Below are positions 1 to 7,984 of a stretch of DNA of 35,262 nucleotides, piece by piece. Position 1 is the stretch's first letter; the number at the start of each line of letters is the position of its first letter. A program made the translations under genes and the position numbers. The stretch spans positions 1,775 through 37,036 of the forward strand of contig JACPHJ010000133.1 in the NCBI GenBank assembly GCA_016188675.1, in the 5' to 3' direction. A model generated the notes under the pieces. It ran no database searches, was not told the DNA's origin, and saw nothing but the letters and a program-made list of their open reading frames with translations. The DNA is from Planctomycetota bacterium. GTDB taxonomy: Bacteria > Planctomycetota > Brocadiia > Brocadiales > Brocadiaceae.

Positions 1-139
1 GGTTGCATGAAAACGAATCGCTGTTAGTTCTACACACTACGGGAATTACTTACAGTTTGCGTAATGAGTACAAATGGCAAACTCATCCCCTTTTAGGGGT
101 TAACCCAAAGCCACCTGCTCCGCGGGTGGATTCTTTACT
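1..139. repeat. Left copy of 139-bp terminal inverted repeat (possible IS200/IS605-type end)
   Basis: This stretch is the exact reverse complement of 35122-35260. It contains two hairpins: CCCC-TTTTA-GGGG near 87-99, and an 8-bp stem with a TCC loop at 111-129 (CCACCTGC/GCGGGTGG, including one G-T pair). Subterminal hairpins like the second one are typical of IS200/IS605 element ends, where the 3' end also encodes the scaffold of the TnpB guide RNA. No transposase gene is present, so the family is an inference. The identical part stops right after TTCTTTACT, and unique DNA begins at 140. Confidence 0.75.
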
Positions 140-166
140 TTCAAATCATTCCTTTGGTTAGTATTA

Positions 167-1270
167 TTGTTCATACCAAGTATTTTAATAATTTTCAGAT
201 TTTCAGATTTTACGAAAAAATTTTCAGTCATATCTTTTATTATTACTGGCATTCCAATCATTTATTTCATGTTAAATTTGTTTACTAATCTCCAAAATTA
301 TTCAGATTATTTTTCAGTTTTTAAAGATGCTAAATACGTAATGCATGATTACTGGAAGAAACCTAATAAAAAAATTGAAGAGGAACACTTTGCGACAAAT
401 TTACCCAAATTCAGGTCGGATTCTTACTTTAATAATAAAGGAATAGAAATTTTTCAATTTACAATTTCTTGCCCTAAATTTGATGCTGATGGAGCTGTCT
501 TGCTTTTAAAAGATTGGCATACTACAGGCAGTATCTCTATTTTAGATATAGGCGGTGGTGATGGTTTGTTTACAGCTAATCTTTTAGAAGGACTTCTAAA
601 ACAAAAGCAAGGTACACGAATTGAAAAAATTCATTTAATTGACCCTGTCGATTTTAGTGCTAGATATAAAACTAATTTAAATAAAATTATTCATATTGAT
701 CCTAACAAAACAATTTATACTAATTCAAATTATGAAGATTATGATGCAAAAGCCCATGAATTATTTGATTTAATTATTGCGTCACATAGTCTATATTCTA
801 TTATTGACAATAAGAAATTAAATGTTGAGAAATTAATAAAAAAAGTTAATTCATCAAAAAAAGAATGTGGAAAAGCTTTAATAATTCTGGCATCAAAGGA
901 AGGGAGAGCCTATACATTTAAAGAAGAAGCTTTAACGTTACTTTTTGGTGAAAATTTAAAAGATACAAATTCAAAAGATTTTAATGAGGAAATAAATGGA
1001 AATTATTTAACAAAGTATTTAAATGAATATTACACTGGAAACTCTGAAAATTTAAAAACATGGCTATCTTACTTTTTGAGATTCAATATAGATGATTTAG
1101 ACAATTCAAATTTACTGCAAATCATTAATTTGTTAATAACTTTTGTCCAGCCTCTTTATGAACTTAGTAATGATCAAATTAAACATTTTATACATGACCA
1201 ACATTATCATGCATTAGATATAAACAATAGTTTGATACTAACTCACAAAACAGAAGTTATTGTATTTTAG
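167..1270 (+). CDS. Membrane-anchored SAM-dependent methyltransferase, probably 5'-truncated
   Basis: The C-terminal part is a Rossmann-type class I methyltransferase with a clear SAM-binding motif I (ILDIGGGDGLFTANLLEG, about residues 123-140). A following acidic patch (LIDPVD) probably ends strand 2. The substrate cannot be read from the sequence. The first start codon is TTG at 167, with no good ribosome binding site. The frame is open from 104, and the codons from 140 onward already encode a hydrophobic helix (FLWLVLLFIPSILIIF), followed by a second one near residues 21-39. This suggests the real protein began upstream with membrane segments and was cut by the terminal repeat. The gene is very AT-rich compared with 3-33 kb, which fits foreign origin. 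A fused membrane/aminopropyltransferase-like protein is an alternative. Confidence 0.6.
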   Translation: MFIPSILIIFRFSDFTKKFSVISFIITGIPIIYFMLNLFTNLQNYSDYFSVFKDAKYVMHDYWKKPNKKIEEEHFATNLPKFRSDSYFNNKGIEIFQFTISCPKFDADGAVLLLKDWHTTGSISILDIGGGDGLFTANLLEGLLKQKQGTRIEKIHLIDPVDFSARYKTNLNKIIHIDPNKTIYTNSNYEDYDAKAHELFDLIIASHSLYSIIDNKKLNVEKLIKKVNSSKKECGKALIILASKEGRAYTFKEEALTLLFGENLKDTNSKDFNEEINGNYLTKYLNEYYTGNSENLKTWLSYFLRFNIDDLDNSNLLQIINLLITFVQPLYELSNDQIKHFIHDQHYHALDINNSLILTHKTEVIVF

Positions 1271-1317
1271 CCGATTAGTTAAAGTTACTAACGTGGATAA
1301 TTGGGGTCGCGCCTTGA

Positions 1318-1416
1318 CAGGTTGTCCGAGAATTCACTCTTTCGTGATTTCTCATGTCGTAAGTCCTTGTACCTCAATGGCTGGATATTTACAGTTTTGC
1401 ATCCTCGGACAACCTG
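1318..1416. repeat. 13-bp perfect inverted repeat flanking 73 bp
   Basis: CAGGTTGTCCGAG at 1318-1330 is matched by its exact reverse complement at 1404-1416. The 73-bp interior has no reading frame of note. It could be a small non-autonomous element (MITE-like) or a structured RNA. The core bases do not fit the consensus of an integron attC site. Confidence 0.5.
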
Positions 1417-1586
1417 TTGGTTTGTGATTTACTATTGATTTTCTCGTGGCATTTTTAACAATTCAAGCCTATGACAAGACAGTGGTGCTATAGAATATAC
1501 AGTTGCTTTATATTATGCAATGTCACGTTGCAAAGAACGGAGAAACATCGTTATCGATGATCTGGATTGATCCCTATTTCTAAAAA

Positions 1587-1748
1587 TATGGGAAGTATCT
1601 TCTCGTGAGATAGGTGAGCAATTTGGTATAATGTATTCGGCAGTAAGTCGCAGAATAAATATTACGCGAAACAAGAATGGAAGAGAATTTTAAAAAAATC
1701 CGAGATGTTAAAATCACAAAACAAGATGCTACTCTTCAAACACTGTGA
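1587..1748 (+). pseudogene. C-terminal relic of a REP-associated (Y1/IS200-like) transposase
   Basis: One frame ending at the TAA at 1691-1693 reads WEVSSREIGEQFGIMY followed by SAVSRRI. This resembles the helix-turn-helix tail of REP-associated tyrosine transposases (REIG-x-FG-x-SYSAVSRR). A second frame continues to the TGA at 1746-1748 and looks like the displaced end of the same or another protein. No catalytic HUH domain remains. The rest of 1271-1744 holds the inverted repeat at 1318-1416 and no intact gene. The assignment rests on motif resemblance only. Confidence 0.45.
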
Positions 1749-1759
1749 GGATTCAAATT

Positions 1760-1951
1760 ATGAAAACAGTTAAATACACTTATTGGCAAGACGGTGAGTT
1801 TTTTATTGGTTTCCTCAACGAGTATCCTGATTATCAGACCCAGGGCATGAGCAAAGAGGAACTCGTAGAAAACCTGAAAGATTTGCTTGTTGACCTTGAA
1901 TCGGGTCAAATACCTTATATTCGTAAAGTTGAGGAGTTATCAGTTGCCTAA
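1760..1951 (+). CDS. hicB: HicB-family antitoxin
   Basis: This is a 63-residue HicB-type protein with the typical partial RNase H-like fold: a YWQDGEFFIGFLNEYPDY strand/hairpin region, followed by a helix (SKEELVENLKDLLVDLESG). HicB binds and neutralises the HicA mRNA interferase and usually represses its own operon. I chose the ATG at 1760 because GAGG lies about 8 nt upstream; a GTG at 1745 would add five residues but has no such site. The stop TAA touches the ATG of hicA, so the two are probably translationally coupled. The antitoxin-first order is a known variant. It has no C-terminal DNA-binding extension, so any autoregulation would need another route. Confidence 0.8.
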   Translation: MKTVKYTYWQDGEFFIGFLNEYPDYQTQGMSKEELVENLKDLLVDLESGQIPYIRKVEELSVA

Positions 1952-2131
1952 ATGAAAAGACGTGATTTGATCAAATTGCTTGAAGAAATGGGTTGCATTC
2001 TGGTTCGTCATGGTGGTCGGCATGACTGGTATACAAACCCGAAGATTAAAAAGTCTCAAGCAGTGCCTCGTCATAATGAGATCAATGAAAACTTGGCAAA
2101 ATCTATAATCAAAAAGCTTAGCGATGCCTAA
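1952..2131 (+). CDS. hicA: HicA-family mRNA interferase toxin
   Basis: This is a 59-residue protein starting MKRRDLIKLLEEMGC and containing the HicA signature RHGGRHDWYTNP, with the presumed catalytic histidine at residue 24 (family consensus G-S-H). The later VPRHNEINENLAKSIIKKL segment matches the C-terminal helix of the double-stranded-RNA-binding-like fold. HicA cleaves mRNA during stress unless bound by HicB. Its ATG follows the hicB stop directly (TAA-ATG), so translation depends on hicB. The length is normal for the family and no frame damage is visible, so the toxin looks intact. The family normally has Ser before the histidine; here it is Arg. Confidence 0.8.
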   Translation: MKRRDLIKLLEEMGCILVRHGGRHDWYTNPKIKKSQAVPRHNEINENLAKSIIKKLSDA

Positions 2132-2507
2132 ATGTAGGCATCATCTAGCCGATTCATTGGCAGGAATTTTGTTTTTAATAAAAGTTTGCCACAAAGGACA
2201 CGGAGAAAATCAGGATGTTTCCAAGTAAAGTAAAATGATTTTCGTGGATTTATGTTGGTTTTAAGGCTGATAACCTTTATAATGCTTAGTAAAGCTGAGA
2301 TATAAAATTACCAACCTATAAAGCAACAATTAAAACGAAGAAGACCACACAAGGCACACCACAGAGAGTTATTGAATATCCCGCTTATTTAAAAAGGCAA
2401 AGCAAAGTCTTGATAATACAAAGCTTTTTTTGCTTACCTTCCGTTGACAGTTTCAAACGAAAAGCATTTCTACTGAGGATTAAGAATCACCGCATTATAG
2501 TTTTGGT
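2132..2507. other. AT-rich intergenic stretch without a recognisable gene
   Basis: I see no supported reading frame here. A TTGACA at 2444-2449 could be a -35 element for the secreted protein downstream, but no good -10 box lies at the right distance. The segment is low in GC like the rest of the left end. Confidence 0.4.
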
Positions 2508-2540
2508 GTGAGAGACAATTTTATAAAAGGAGAACAATCC

Positions 2541-2876
2541 ATGAGGAAATTGATTGTGCTAATGGTTTTGAGTTTGTTTGTGTGTGGTGTTACAAAAGTA
2601 ACGATTGCAGGCGATATTTGTGGGTATGTATACGATACTAATAATAAAGGTTTGCCTGGAGTTGGGATATCTAGTAAAGACGGTTGTAATCTTTATAGTG
2701 AAGACACATCTGGTAGTGGCCATTATTACCTATCTTTAGGGGTTGGAACTTATACAATCAAATATACAAAAAAAGGTTATCAGACTCAAACGAATGACGT
2801 AAGCTTGCTAAAGAATGAAAAAAAATATTTAGAGACGGTTGTAATGGTCTCAAACCCAATTCCAACCCTTCCTTAA
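2541..2876 (+). CDS. Small secreted protein with carboxypeptidase-regulatory-like domain
   Basis: The protein has 111 residues. A Sec signal peptide (MRKLIVLMVLSLFVCGV, ending around residues 22-24) precedes one beta-sandwich domain with the pattern GYVYDTNNKGLPGVGIS ... GHYYLSLGVGTYTIKYTKKGY, which is typical of carboxypeptidase-D regulatory-like/SpaA-like domains. Such domains bind surfaces or stabilise extracellular proteins. I chose the ATG at 2541 because AAGGAG lies just upstream; a GTG at 2508 would add 11 charged residues before the signal peptide. It stands alone, in the direction of HicBA, in the AT-rich left segment. Its precise role is unknown. Confidence 0.6.
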   Translation: MRKLIVLMVLSLFVCGVTKVTIAGDICGYVYDTNNKGLPGVGISSKDGCNLYSEDTSGSGHYYLSLGVGTYTIKYTKKGYQTQTNDVSLLKNEKKYLETVVMVSNPIPTLP

Positions 2877-2927
2877 TAATTAGAACGTTAACGATAATTT
2901 ATTTCAAAAAAATTGAAAGGAGATCTT

Positions 2928-3056
2928 ATGCAGCAGTTCATTAGCAGGACGAAGAAGATAAGTGATTTGTTATGCCCTTTCTCTGGATTCGCGCATTGCC
3001 TCTACGCTATATCTGCTCAGCGACGGAAATATTGGTCTTGGTTATGTTATACTTGA
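2928..3056 (+). other. Short orphan ORF behind a perfect ribosome binding site
   Basis: GAAAGGAG lies 6-8 nt before the ATG at 2928, which is as good as any site in the window. The frame is only 42 codons long (MQQFISRTKKISDLLC...) and its last third runs antisense into the end of the sigma-54 regulator gene. It looks like the start of a gene whose body was lost at a rearrangement point near 2990. I do not recognise the protein. Confidence 0.25.
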
Positions 3057-4410
3057 CGAGTTTGTTTTGAAGTGTTGTGCGGGGTATACGCAATATCTCC
3101 GACATGCGCACCTGGTTGCCGCTTGTCTTTTGATAAGCCCACAAAAGAAGTTTCCTCTCCGCATCACTTAGAGTTTCCTGCAAGTCAATGGAATCAATCG
3201 CAGAGAGTTCCATGGGAAATATTCCTGAGGGGGTTTCTCCTTCTACAAGATTTTTGGGTAAATTACCGGGTATAATCACGTCAGATGTACAAAATGCCAC
3301 GGCGTGTTCAATGACGTTTTCCAATTCCCGGATGTTTCCTGGCCAGTTATAAGACAAAAGCAAATTAAGCGCCTCCTGAGATATAGCATTAACACCGACA
3401 CGTTGATGTGTAGCATATTTTTTAATAAAATACGTTACTAAAAGCGATATGTCTTCTTTCCGCTCCCTTAAAGGCGGAAGCTGAATCGTTACGACATGGA
3501 GCCGATAATAGAGGTCTTGACGAAAACTGCCTTCCTGTACCAGTTTCTTTAAGTCTTTTTTGGTTGCGCAGATGACACGGACATTGACAGGAATCGTTTC
3601 CTCACCGCCGACACGCTCAAATTCCCGTTCCTGAAGGACCCTCAGCAGTTTGACCTGCATTTCCAAAGGTATGTCGTCTACATCATCGAGGAATATCGTA
3701 CCTCCGTCCGCAAGTTCAAAACGGCCGCGCCTTGTTTTTATCGCCCCTGTAAACGAGCCTTTCTCGTGTCCGAAGAGTTCACTCTCCAGTATCTCCTTGT
3801 TTAATGCGGCACAACTGACTTTTATAAAAGGCCCGTCCCTGCGATTGCTGTTGTAATGAATTGCCCCGGCGGTGAGTTCTTTTCCAGTGCCGCTTTCACC
3901 CTGAATGAGGATGGTAGTATCCCTGTTTGACACCGTGCTGATAATCTCAAACACACGTTTCATCCCCTCGCCCTTTCCTATCATATTATCGTAACCGTAC
4001 TGGCTGAGGACGCGCTGTTTCAGCATAATGTTTTCTGCGATCGTGTCCTTGTGTTTGAGCGCCTTCTGAAGTTTTATGGTGAGTTCTTCCAGTGAAAACG
4101 GTTTCGTCACGTAGTCATACGCCCCTTCTTTCATAGCCATAACTGCATTCTCAATCGAGCCGTAAGCGGTCATGATAACAACAACTGTGTCAGGAGATGC
4201 CTTTTTTATTTCCCTCAAAAAATCCATCCCATCCATCTTGGGCAGGCGTAAATCGGTTATTACCACATCGAAGTTTGTTGATTGCAGCAATTTTACACCT
4301 TCTACTGCATTTGAGAGGGAAGCGACCGAATATCCCTCTTTTGTTAATTTATCTTCGAGCGACACGCGCATAAGTTTTTCATCGTCAACAATGAGTATTT
4401 TATTTTTCAT
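3007..4410 (-). CDS. NtrC-family sigma-54-dependent response regulator
   Basis: The 467-residue protein has three parts. A receiver domain (1-120) has acidic residues D9/D10, phospho-acceptor D53, T81 and K103. An AAA+ domain (about 140-375) has Walker A GESGTGKE and the sigma-54 contact loop GSFTGA. A Fis-type helix-turn-helix lies at the C-terminus (residues about 425-455). It activates promoters with RNA polymerase-sigma-54 once phosphorylated. Its kinase is almost certainly the gene just upstream, 7 nt away. The Walker B motif reads FLDDVDD rather than the usual FLDE, with Asp in place of the catalytic Glu. The 3' end abuts the accessory region at about 3000. The target genes are unknown. 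Confidence 0.9.
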   Translation of the reverse strand: MKNKILIVDDEKLMRVSLEDKLTKEGYSVASLSNAVEGVKLLQSTNFDVVITDLRLPKMDGMDFLREIKKASPDTVVVIMTAYGSIENAVMAMKEGAYDYVTKPFSLEELTIKLQKALKHKDTIAENIMLKQRVLSQYGYDNMIGKGEGMKRVFEIISTVSNRDTTILIQGESGTGKELTAGAIHYNSNRRDGPFIKVSCAALNKEILESELFGHEKGSFTGAIKTRRGRFELADGGTIFLDDVDDIPLEMQVKLLRVLQEREFERVGGEETIPVNVRVICATKKDLKKLVQEGSFRQDLYYRLHVVTIQLPPLRERKEDISLLVTYFIKKYATHQRVGVNAISQEALNLLLSYNWPGNIRELENVIEHAVAFCTSDVIIPGNLPKNLVEGETPSGIFPMELSAIDSIDLQETLSDAERKLLLWAYQKTSGNQVRMSEILRIPRTTLQNKLVKYNITKTNISVAEQI

Positions 4411-4417
4411 TCACTAA

Positions 4418-6364
4418 TTAACTCGCTAAGTCAATTTCTTTACGACTGGGAAGGCATACACAAAAGGTAGTTCCCTGCCCTATCTTGCTTTCTATAGAGA
4501 TATCTCCGTGATGGTCCTCAATAATCCTTTTCGAAATAGCTAATCCCATACCCAGCCCTTTTTCACCTTCTTTATTTTTCGTGGTAAAAAATGGTTCGAA
4601 TATCTTATCAACAATCCCATCACTTATACCGCACCCGGTATCAATAATACTAACAGTAACACATTCTCCATGTTTCCTGCAAGCATCTGTCTTTATGGCC
4701 AAATTCCCTCCATCCGGCATACTCTCAAGGGCATTCACGATAATATTGATCAACGCCTGAGAGATGTGGTCTGCATCCACAAAAACAGGCGGCAGAGACT
4801 CGCTGAGTTCTTTCTGAATAAGCACATGATCCGGCGCAATCCTGTGTTCTATAAATTCGAGTGAGCTGTTTACGATCGTGTTAATATTGTTTTCGGTTAT
4901 ATTGAGTTTATAAGGCCTTGAAAAGGTTAAAAGGCGTTTTACTATCATCTCTACTCGTTTGAGTCCTTCGAGCATAAGCGGGGCGTATTTCTTTGTTTGT
5001 GAGACATTTTCCGGTTCACTTTCAAGCATACTGGCAAAATTCTGCAAACCGCCCAGTGGGTTATTGATTTCATGCGCTACCTCGGCTGCAAGTTCGCCCA
5101 CTGCTGCAAGGCGTTCCGCGCGCAATAACTGAGACGTCCTTTCCTCCACCTTCTGTTCCAGATTCGTGTACGATTCCTTCAGTTTTGCCGCCATTTGGTT
5201 GAATTCCCCGGCAAGTATACCTACCTCATTCTGCGAAACGACTGATATACGGTGATCCAAATTCCCGGAAGCAATGGACTTTGCACCCTGCGCCAGTTGT
5301 AATATAGGCTGTGTAATCCGGTTGGCAAATGAAACACCAATGGCAATAACAATGATGATACAAAAAAAGATCAGCACGATAACACGATTTTTTAGCTTTT
5401 CAACCGGGGCAAATGCCTCCGTCAAGTCCTGCTTCGCTACAAGTCCCCAGTTGGGAATGGGAATATGCCGATAAGCAGAAAGCACGTGCACACCCCTGTA
5501 ATCCTTAGACTCTTTAATCCCTTCTTCCCCGCGGGAACTTAAAACCGAAGGAATGTCTAAGGTGGAGCGGATAGGTGTTGTAAATTTCAAAGCCGCTCCC
5601 TGCCTGTGACGAAGGTCATTCAAATATACGATATCATCTCTTTCCCGTCTCACCAGGAGTGTTTCTCCCGTCTTGCCCATTCCAGGCCAGCTATGAATCA
5701 ATGGCTCAACGCTATTTTTGACATTGACATCTAACAATATGACGCCAATGATAACATCACTGCTTTCAAGTGTAAGGGTATCCGTCATGAGAACGGGACA
5801 AAAATACGTCATGCAGTTCTGGTCGGTAAGTTCAGAGGTATAAATATCTTTTACCGCTACATCTTTTTCCTCAAGGACGTCTATATAACTGTTAAACGAA
5901 CTCAGGGTCTTTCCCACGATATCAGGATACGTGGATATAACCACCTCTCCGTTTGCCCCGTCAATAATGGAAATAACGTTATAATGTTTGTAAAACTCCT
6001 TAAGCACATGGAGATTTTCCAGTACTCTTTTGTAATTTATCCGGCTGGTTTCCGAGATCATCAACTGATCGACATTTTCATGTCTGCGCCTTTGTTGTAA
6101 AAGGCTTGTTGCGGCAGCGGCAAGCACTTTATTCCTGGCAATCACCGAGATATCCGTCAGCCGCTCTTCCAACCAACTATTTAGTTCACTCTTTTTCAGG
6201 TCTGCAATAGAGGTGAGCTGTTCAATCACCCGATGCTCAATGGCGCTCTTACTACTGTAATATTCCACTATGCAAACGAACAACAACGGGACGGTAGTAA
6301 CCAGGCAGATATAGCAAATGAGCTGAACCTTAATGCTCCTGAAAATACCTTTGTAATAATTCAT
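4418..6364 (-). CDS. Membrane sensor histidine kinase (Cache-HAMP-HisKA-HATPase)
   Basis: This is a 648-residue kinase from the ATG at 6364; a GTG at 6376 would add four residues, and neither has a strong ribosome binding site. It has an N-terminal membrane helix, a large periplasmic double-Cache-like domain (about 40-310) and a second helix (VIVLIFFCIIIVIAIGVSF). A HAMP segment, a short coiled coil, a HisKA domain with the phospho-accepting His in AAEVAHEINNPLGG, and an HATPase domain with DTGCGISD and KGLGMGLAISKRI follow. It resembles the AtoS/ZraS/NtrY group and should phosphorylate the sigma-54 regulator 7 nt downstream. The ligand sensed outside the membrane cannot be predicted. Confidence 0.9.
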   Translation of the reverse strand: MNYYKGIFRSIKVQLICYICLVTTVPLLFVCIVEYYSSKSAIEHRVIEQLTSIADLKKSELNSWLEERLTDISVIARNKVLAAAATSLLQQRRRHENVDQLMISETSRINYKRVLENLHVLKEFYKHYNVISIIDGANGEVVISTYPDIVGKTLSSFNSYIDVLEEKDVAVKDIYTSELTDQNCMTYFCPVLMTDTLTLESSDVIIGVILLDVNVKNSVEPLIHSWPGMGKTGETLLVRRERDDIVYLNDLRHRQGAALKFTTPIRSTLDIPSVLSSRGEEGIKESKDYRGVHVLSAYRHIPIPNWGLVAKQDLTEAFAPVEKLKNRVIVLIFFCIIIVIAIGVSFANRITQPILQLAQGAKSIASGNLDHRISVVSQNEVGILAGEFNQMAAKLKESYTNLEQKVEERTSQLLRAERLAAVGELAAEVAHEINNPLGGLQNFASMLESEPENVSQTKKYAPLMLEGLKRVEMIVKRLLTFSRPYKLNITENNINTIVNSSLEFIEHRIAPDHVLIQKELSESLPPVFVDADHISQALINIIVNALESMPDGGNLAIKTDACRKHGECVTVSIIDTGCGISDGIVDKIFEPFFTTKNKEGEKGLGMGLAISKRIIEDHHGDISIESKIGQGTTFCVCLPSRKEIDLAS

Positions 6365-6410
6365 AGTATTAAGCACGGACGTATATTAAATGTTCAGAGC
6401 CGCATTTGTA

Positions 6411-6430
6411 ATGCGAACTTTAGTTCGCAT
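6411..6430. repeat. Palindrome with 9-bp arms
   Basis: ATGCGAACT-TT-AGTTCGCAT is a perfect hairpin in the gap between the sensor kinase start and the end of der. A near copy of one arm (GCAAGCGAACT) follows at 6437-6447. There is no T-tract, so it is more likely a dispersed palindromic repeat or a regulator site than a terminator. Confidence 0.5.
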
Positions 6431-6512
6431 AGGGATGCAAGCGAACTGAAATCCGCACTACCTTGAAAAACCGCCAAAGGCCTAATTTAAACTACTCATC
6501 TAAAAGCTTCTA

Positions 6513-7844
6513 TCAGGCGTTGCTTAATTGCACTTTCGTCCTTGCCCGGTAATGGAATTTTAAGGGAACTTCTGAAAATGGGAGTTTGCTATGGAGCTGA
6601 TTGGAGAGGTAGCGTTCGTAATCGCTATCGAAGAGTTTTGGATCATTAACAAAAAGAATGAAAGTAGGAGGGGCTACGCTTACCTGTGTGGCGTAATAAA
6701 TCCTCGGAGACCTGGACTTCTTGCGTGTCGGACGGTGCAAAGACAAGGCTTCCTGCAGCGCCTGGTTTAATTCAGAAGTCGTTATACGGGTATTGGCCTG
6801 TTCGTACAGTTCCAAAGCCAGATGTATCATTTCCACAACGTGGTCATTATTCTTGGCGCTGATAAAAGAGATCGGGGCGAAGGAAAGTCCGGGCAAACAC
6901 TTATAAATATAATCATTAAATTTTCCCGTCTCAACTCCCTGAACCAAATCCCATTTACTAATTACAATGATGCATGGTTTATTTTCAGAGATGATGTAAT
7001 CGCCGAGTTTTTTGTCTACCTCAGACACCTTTAGCGTGGCGTCAATAAGAAACAGCACGACATCTGCCCTGCGGATAGACCGTTCGGCACGCGCCATACT
7101 GTAAAATTCTATAGAATCATGCACCTGTTTTTTCTTTCTTACGCCTGCCGTGTCAATTGCAAGGAATTGTTTACCCTCTATTTCGAACCGCACATCAACC
7201 GAATCCCGCGTGGTACCAGGCACTTCACTGACGATTACTCGCTGTTCCTTTGCCAATGTATTAATGAGCGTAGACTTCCCGGCGTTCCGCTTGCCTACAA
7301 TGGCAAGTTTCATGATGGGTTCCGCCGAATCTGATTCCCGGCACGGCGCCGGCAAAAGAGAGACAACCTTGTCCAGCAATTCAGACCGTCCAAATCCTTC
7401 AACGGCAGACATCGGAATCGGACTGCCAAATCCCAACTTATTAAAATCTGCCATTTGATATTCAAACTTCGGCGTATCCACCTTATTGGCAACGAGGATT
7501 ATCTTTTTCCCCAGGCGTCTCAATTTTTCTGTCACCATAATATCCAAAGGCGTCACGCCGTCCCGCACGTCTACTACAAATAGAATTACATCAGCCATGG
7601 AAAGCGCCGTTTCTATCTGGGCTTCTATATCTTCCGTAAGGCCATCCACGTCCTTTACGCCCATCCCGCCCGTATCCACCAATTCAAACACGTAATCGTT
7701 GTGCCGGATTTCAGTTGAGACGCGATCTCTCGTAACGCCGCTGGTGGGTTCTACGATAGAAATCCGGCGTCTTGCAAGACAGTTGAGCAGGGAAGATTTC
7801 CCCACATTTGGCCTGCCAACAATAGTAACAACGGGAATATTCAT
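6513..7844 (-). CDS. der: Ribosome-assembly GTPase Der (EngA)
   Basis: Der is an essential double-GTPase that helps mature the 50S ribosomal subunit. The 443-residue protein shows both GTPase domains in order. The first has GRPNVGKSS, GVTRDR, DTGG and NKVD. The second, from about residue 177, has GKRNAGKST, PGTTRDS, DTAG and SKWD. A C-terminal KH-like domain (about 355-443) includes SRSPRIYYATQV and the PLKFHYR ending. Length and motif set are normal for the family. It is separated from its neighbours by more than 130 bp on each side, so it is probably its own transcription unit. Confidence 0.96.
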   Translation of the reverse strand: MNIPVVTIVGRPNVGKSSLLNCLARRRISIVEPTSGVTRDRVSTEIRHNDYVFELVDTGGMGVKDVDGLTEDIEAQIETALSMADVILFVVDVRDGVTPLDIMVTEKLRRLGKKIILVANKVDTPKFEYQMADFNKLGFGSPIPMSAVEGFGRSELLDKVVSLLPAPCRESDSAEPIMKLAIVGKRNAGKSTLINTLAKEQRVIVSEVPGTTRDSVDVRFEIEGKQFLAIDTAGVRKKKQVHDSIEFYSMARAERSIRRADVVLFLIDATLKVSEVDKKLGDYIISENKPCIIVISKWDLVQGVETGKFNDYIYKCLPGLSFAPISFISAKNNDHVVEMIHLALELYEQANTRITTSELNQALQEALSLHRPTRKKSRSPRIYYATQVSVAPPTFILFVNDPKLFDSDYERYLSNQLHSKLPFSEVPLKFHYRARTKVQLSNA

Positions 7845-7920
7845 TGTTTCATTTAAGTTTTAAAATTTTGAACGACCATGTAGCAATATTAATGCAATGA
7901 AAACAGGTTCGTCCCCCTTA

Positions 7921-7938
7921 CCCCCTTTTCTAAGGGGG
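7921..7938. repeat. CCCCCTT/AAGGGGG hairpin
   Basis: A perfect 7-bp stem with a TTCT loop lies in the gap upstream of der. A second C-run (CCCCCTTA) precedes it. No T-run follows on the minus strand; on the plus strand ATTTTGT follows. It could serve as a terminator for the membrane-protein gene, but it also resembles the palindrome at 29940-29960 and may be a dispersed repeat. Confidence 0.45.
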
Positions 7939-7984
7939 ATTTTGTGCTTCACACCGCAGGAATAAAACGAAAATTCCTATACCA

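Noticed and set aside
1318..1416. Integron attC site
   Set aside because: The inverted arms do not fit the RYYYAAC/GTTRRRY core boxes, and no integrase gene is present.
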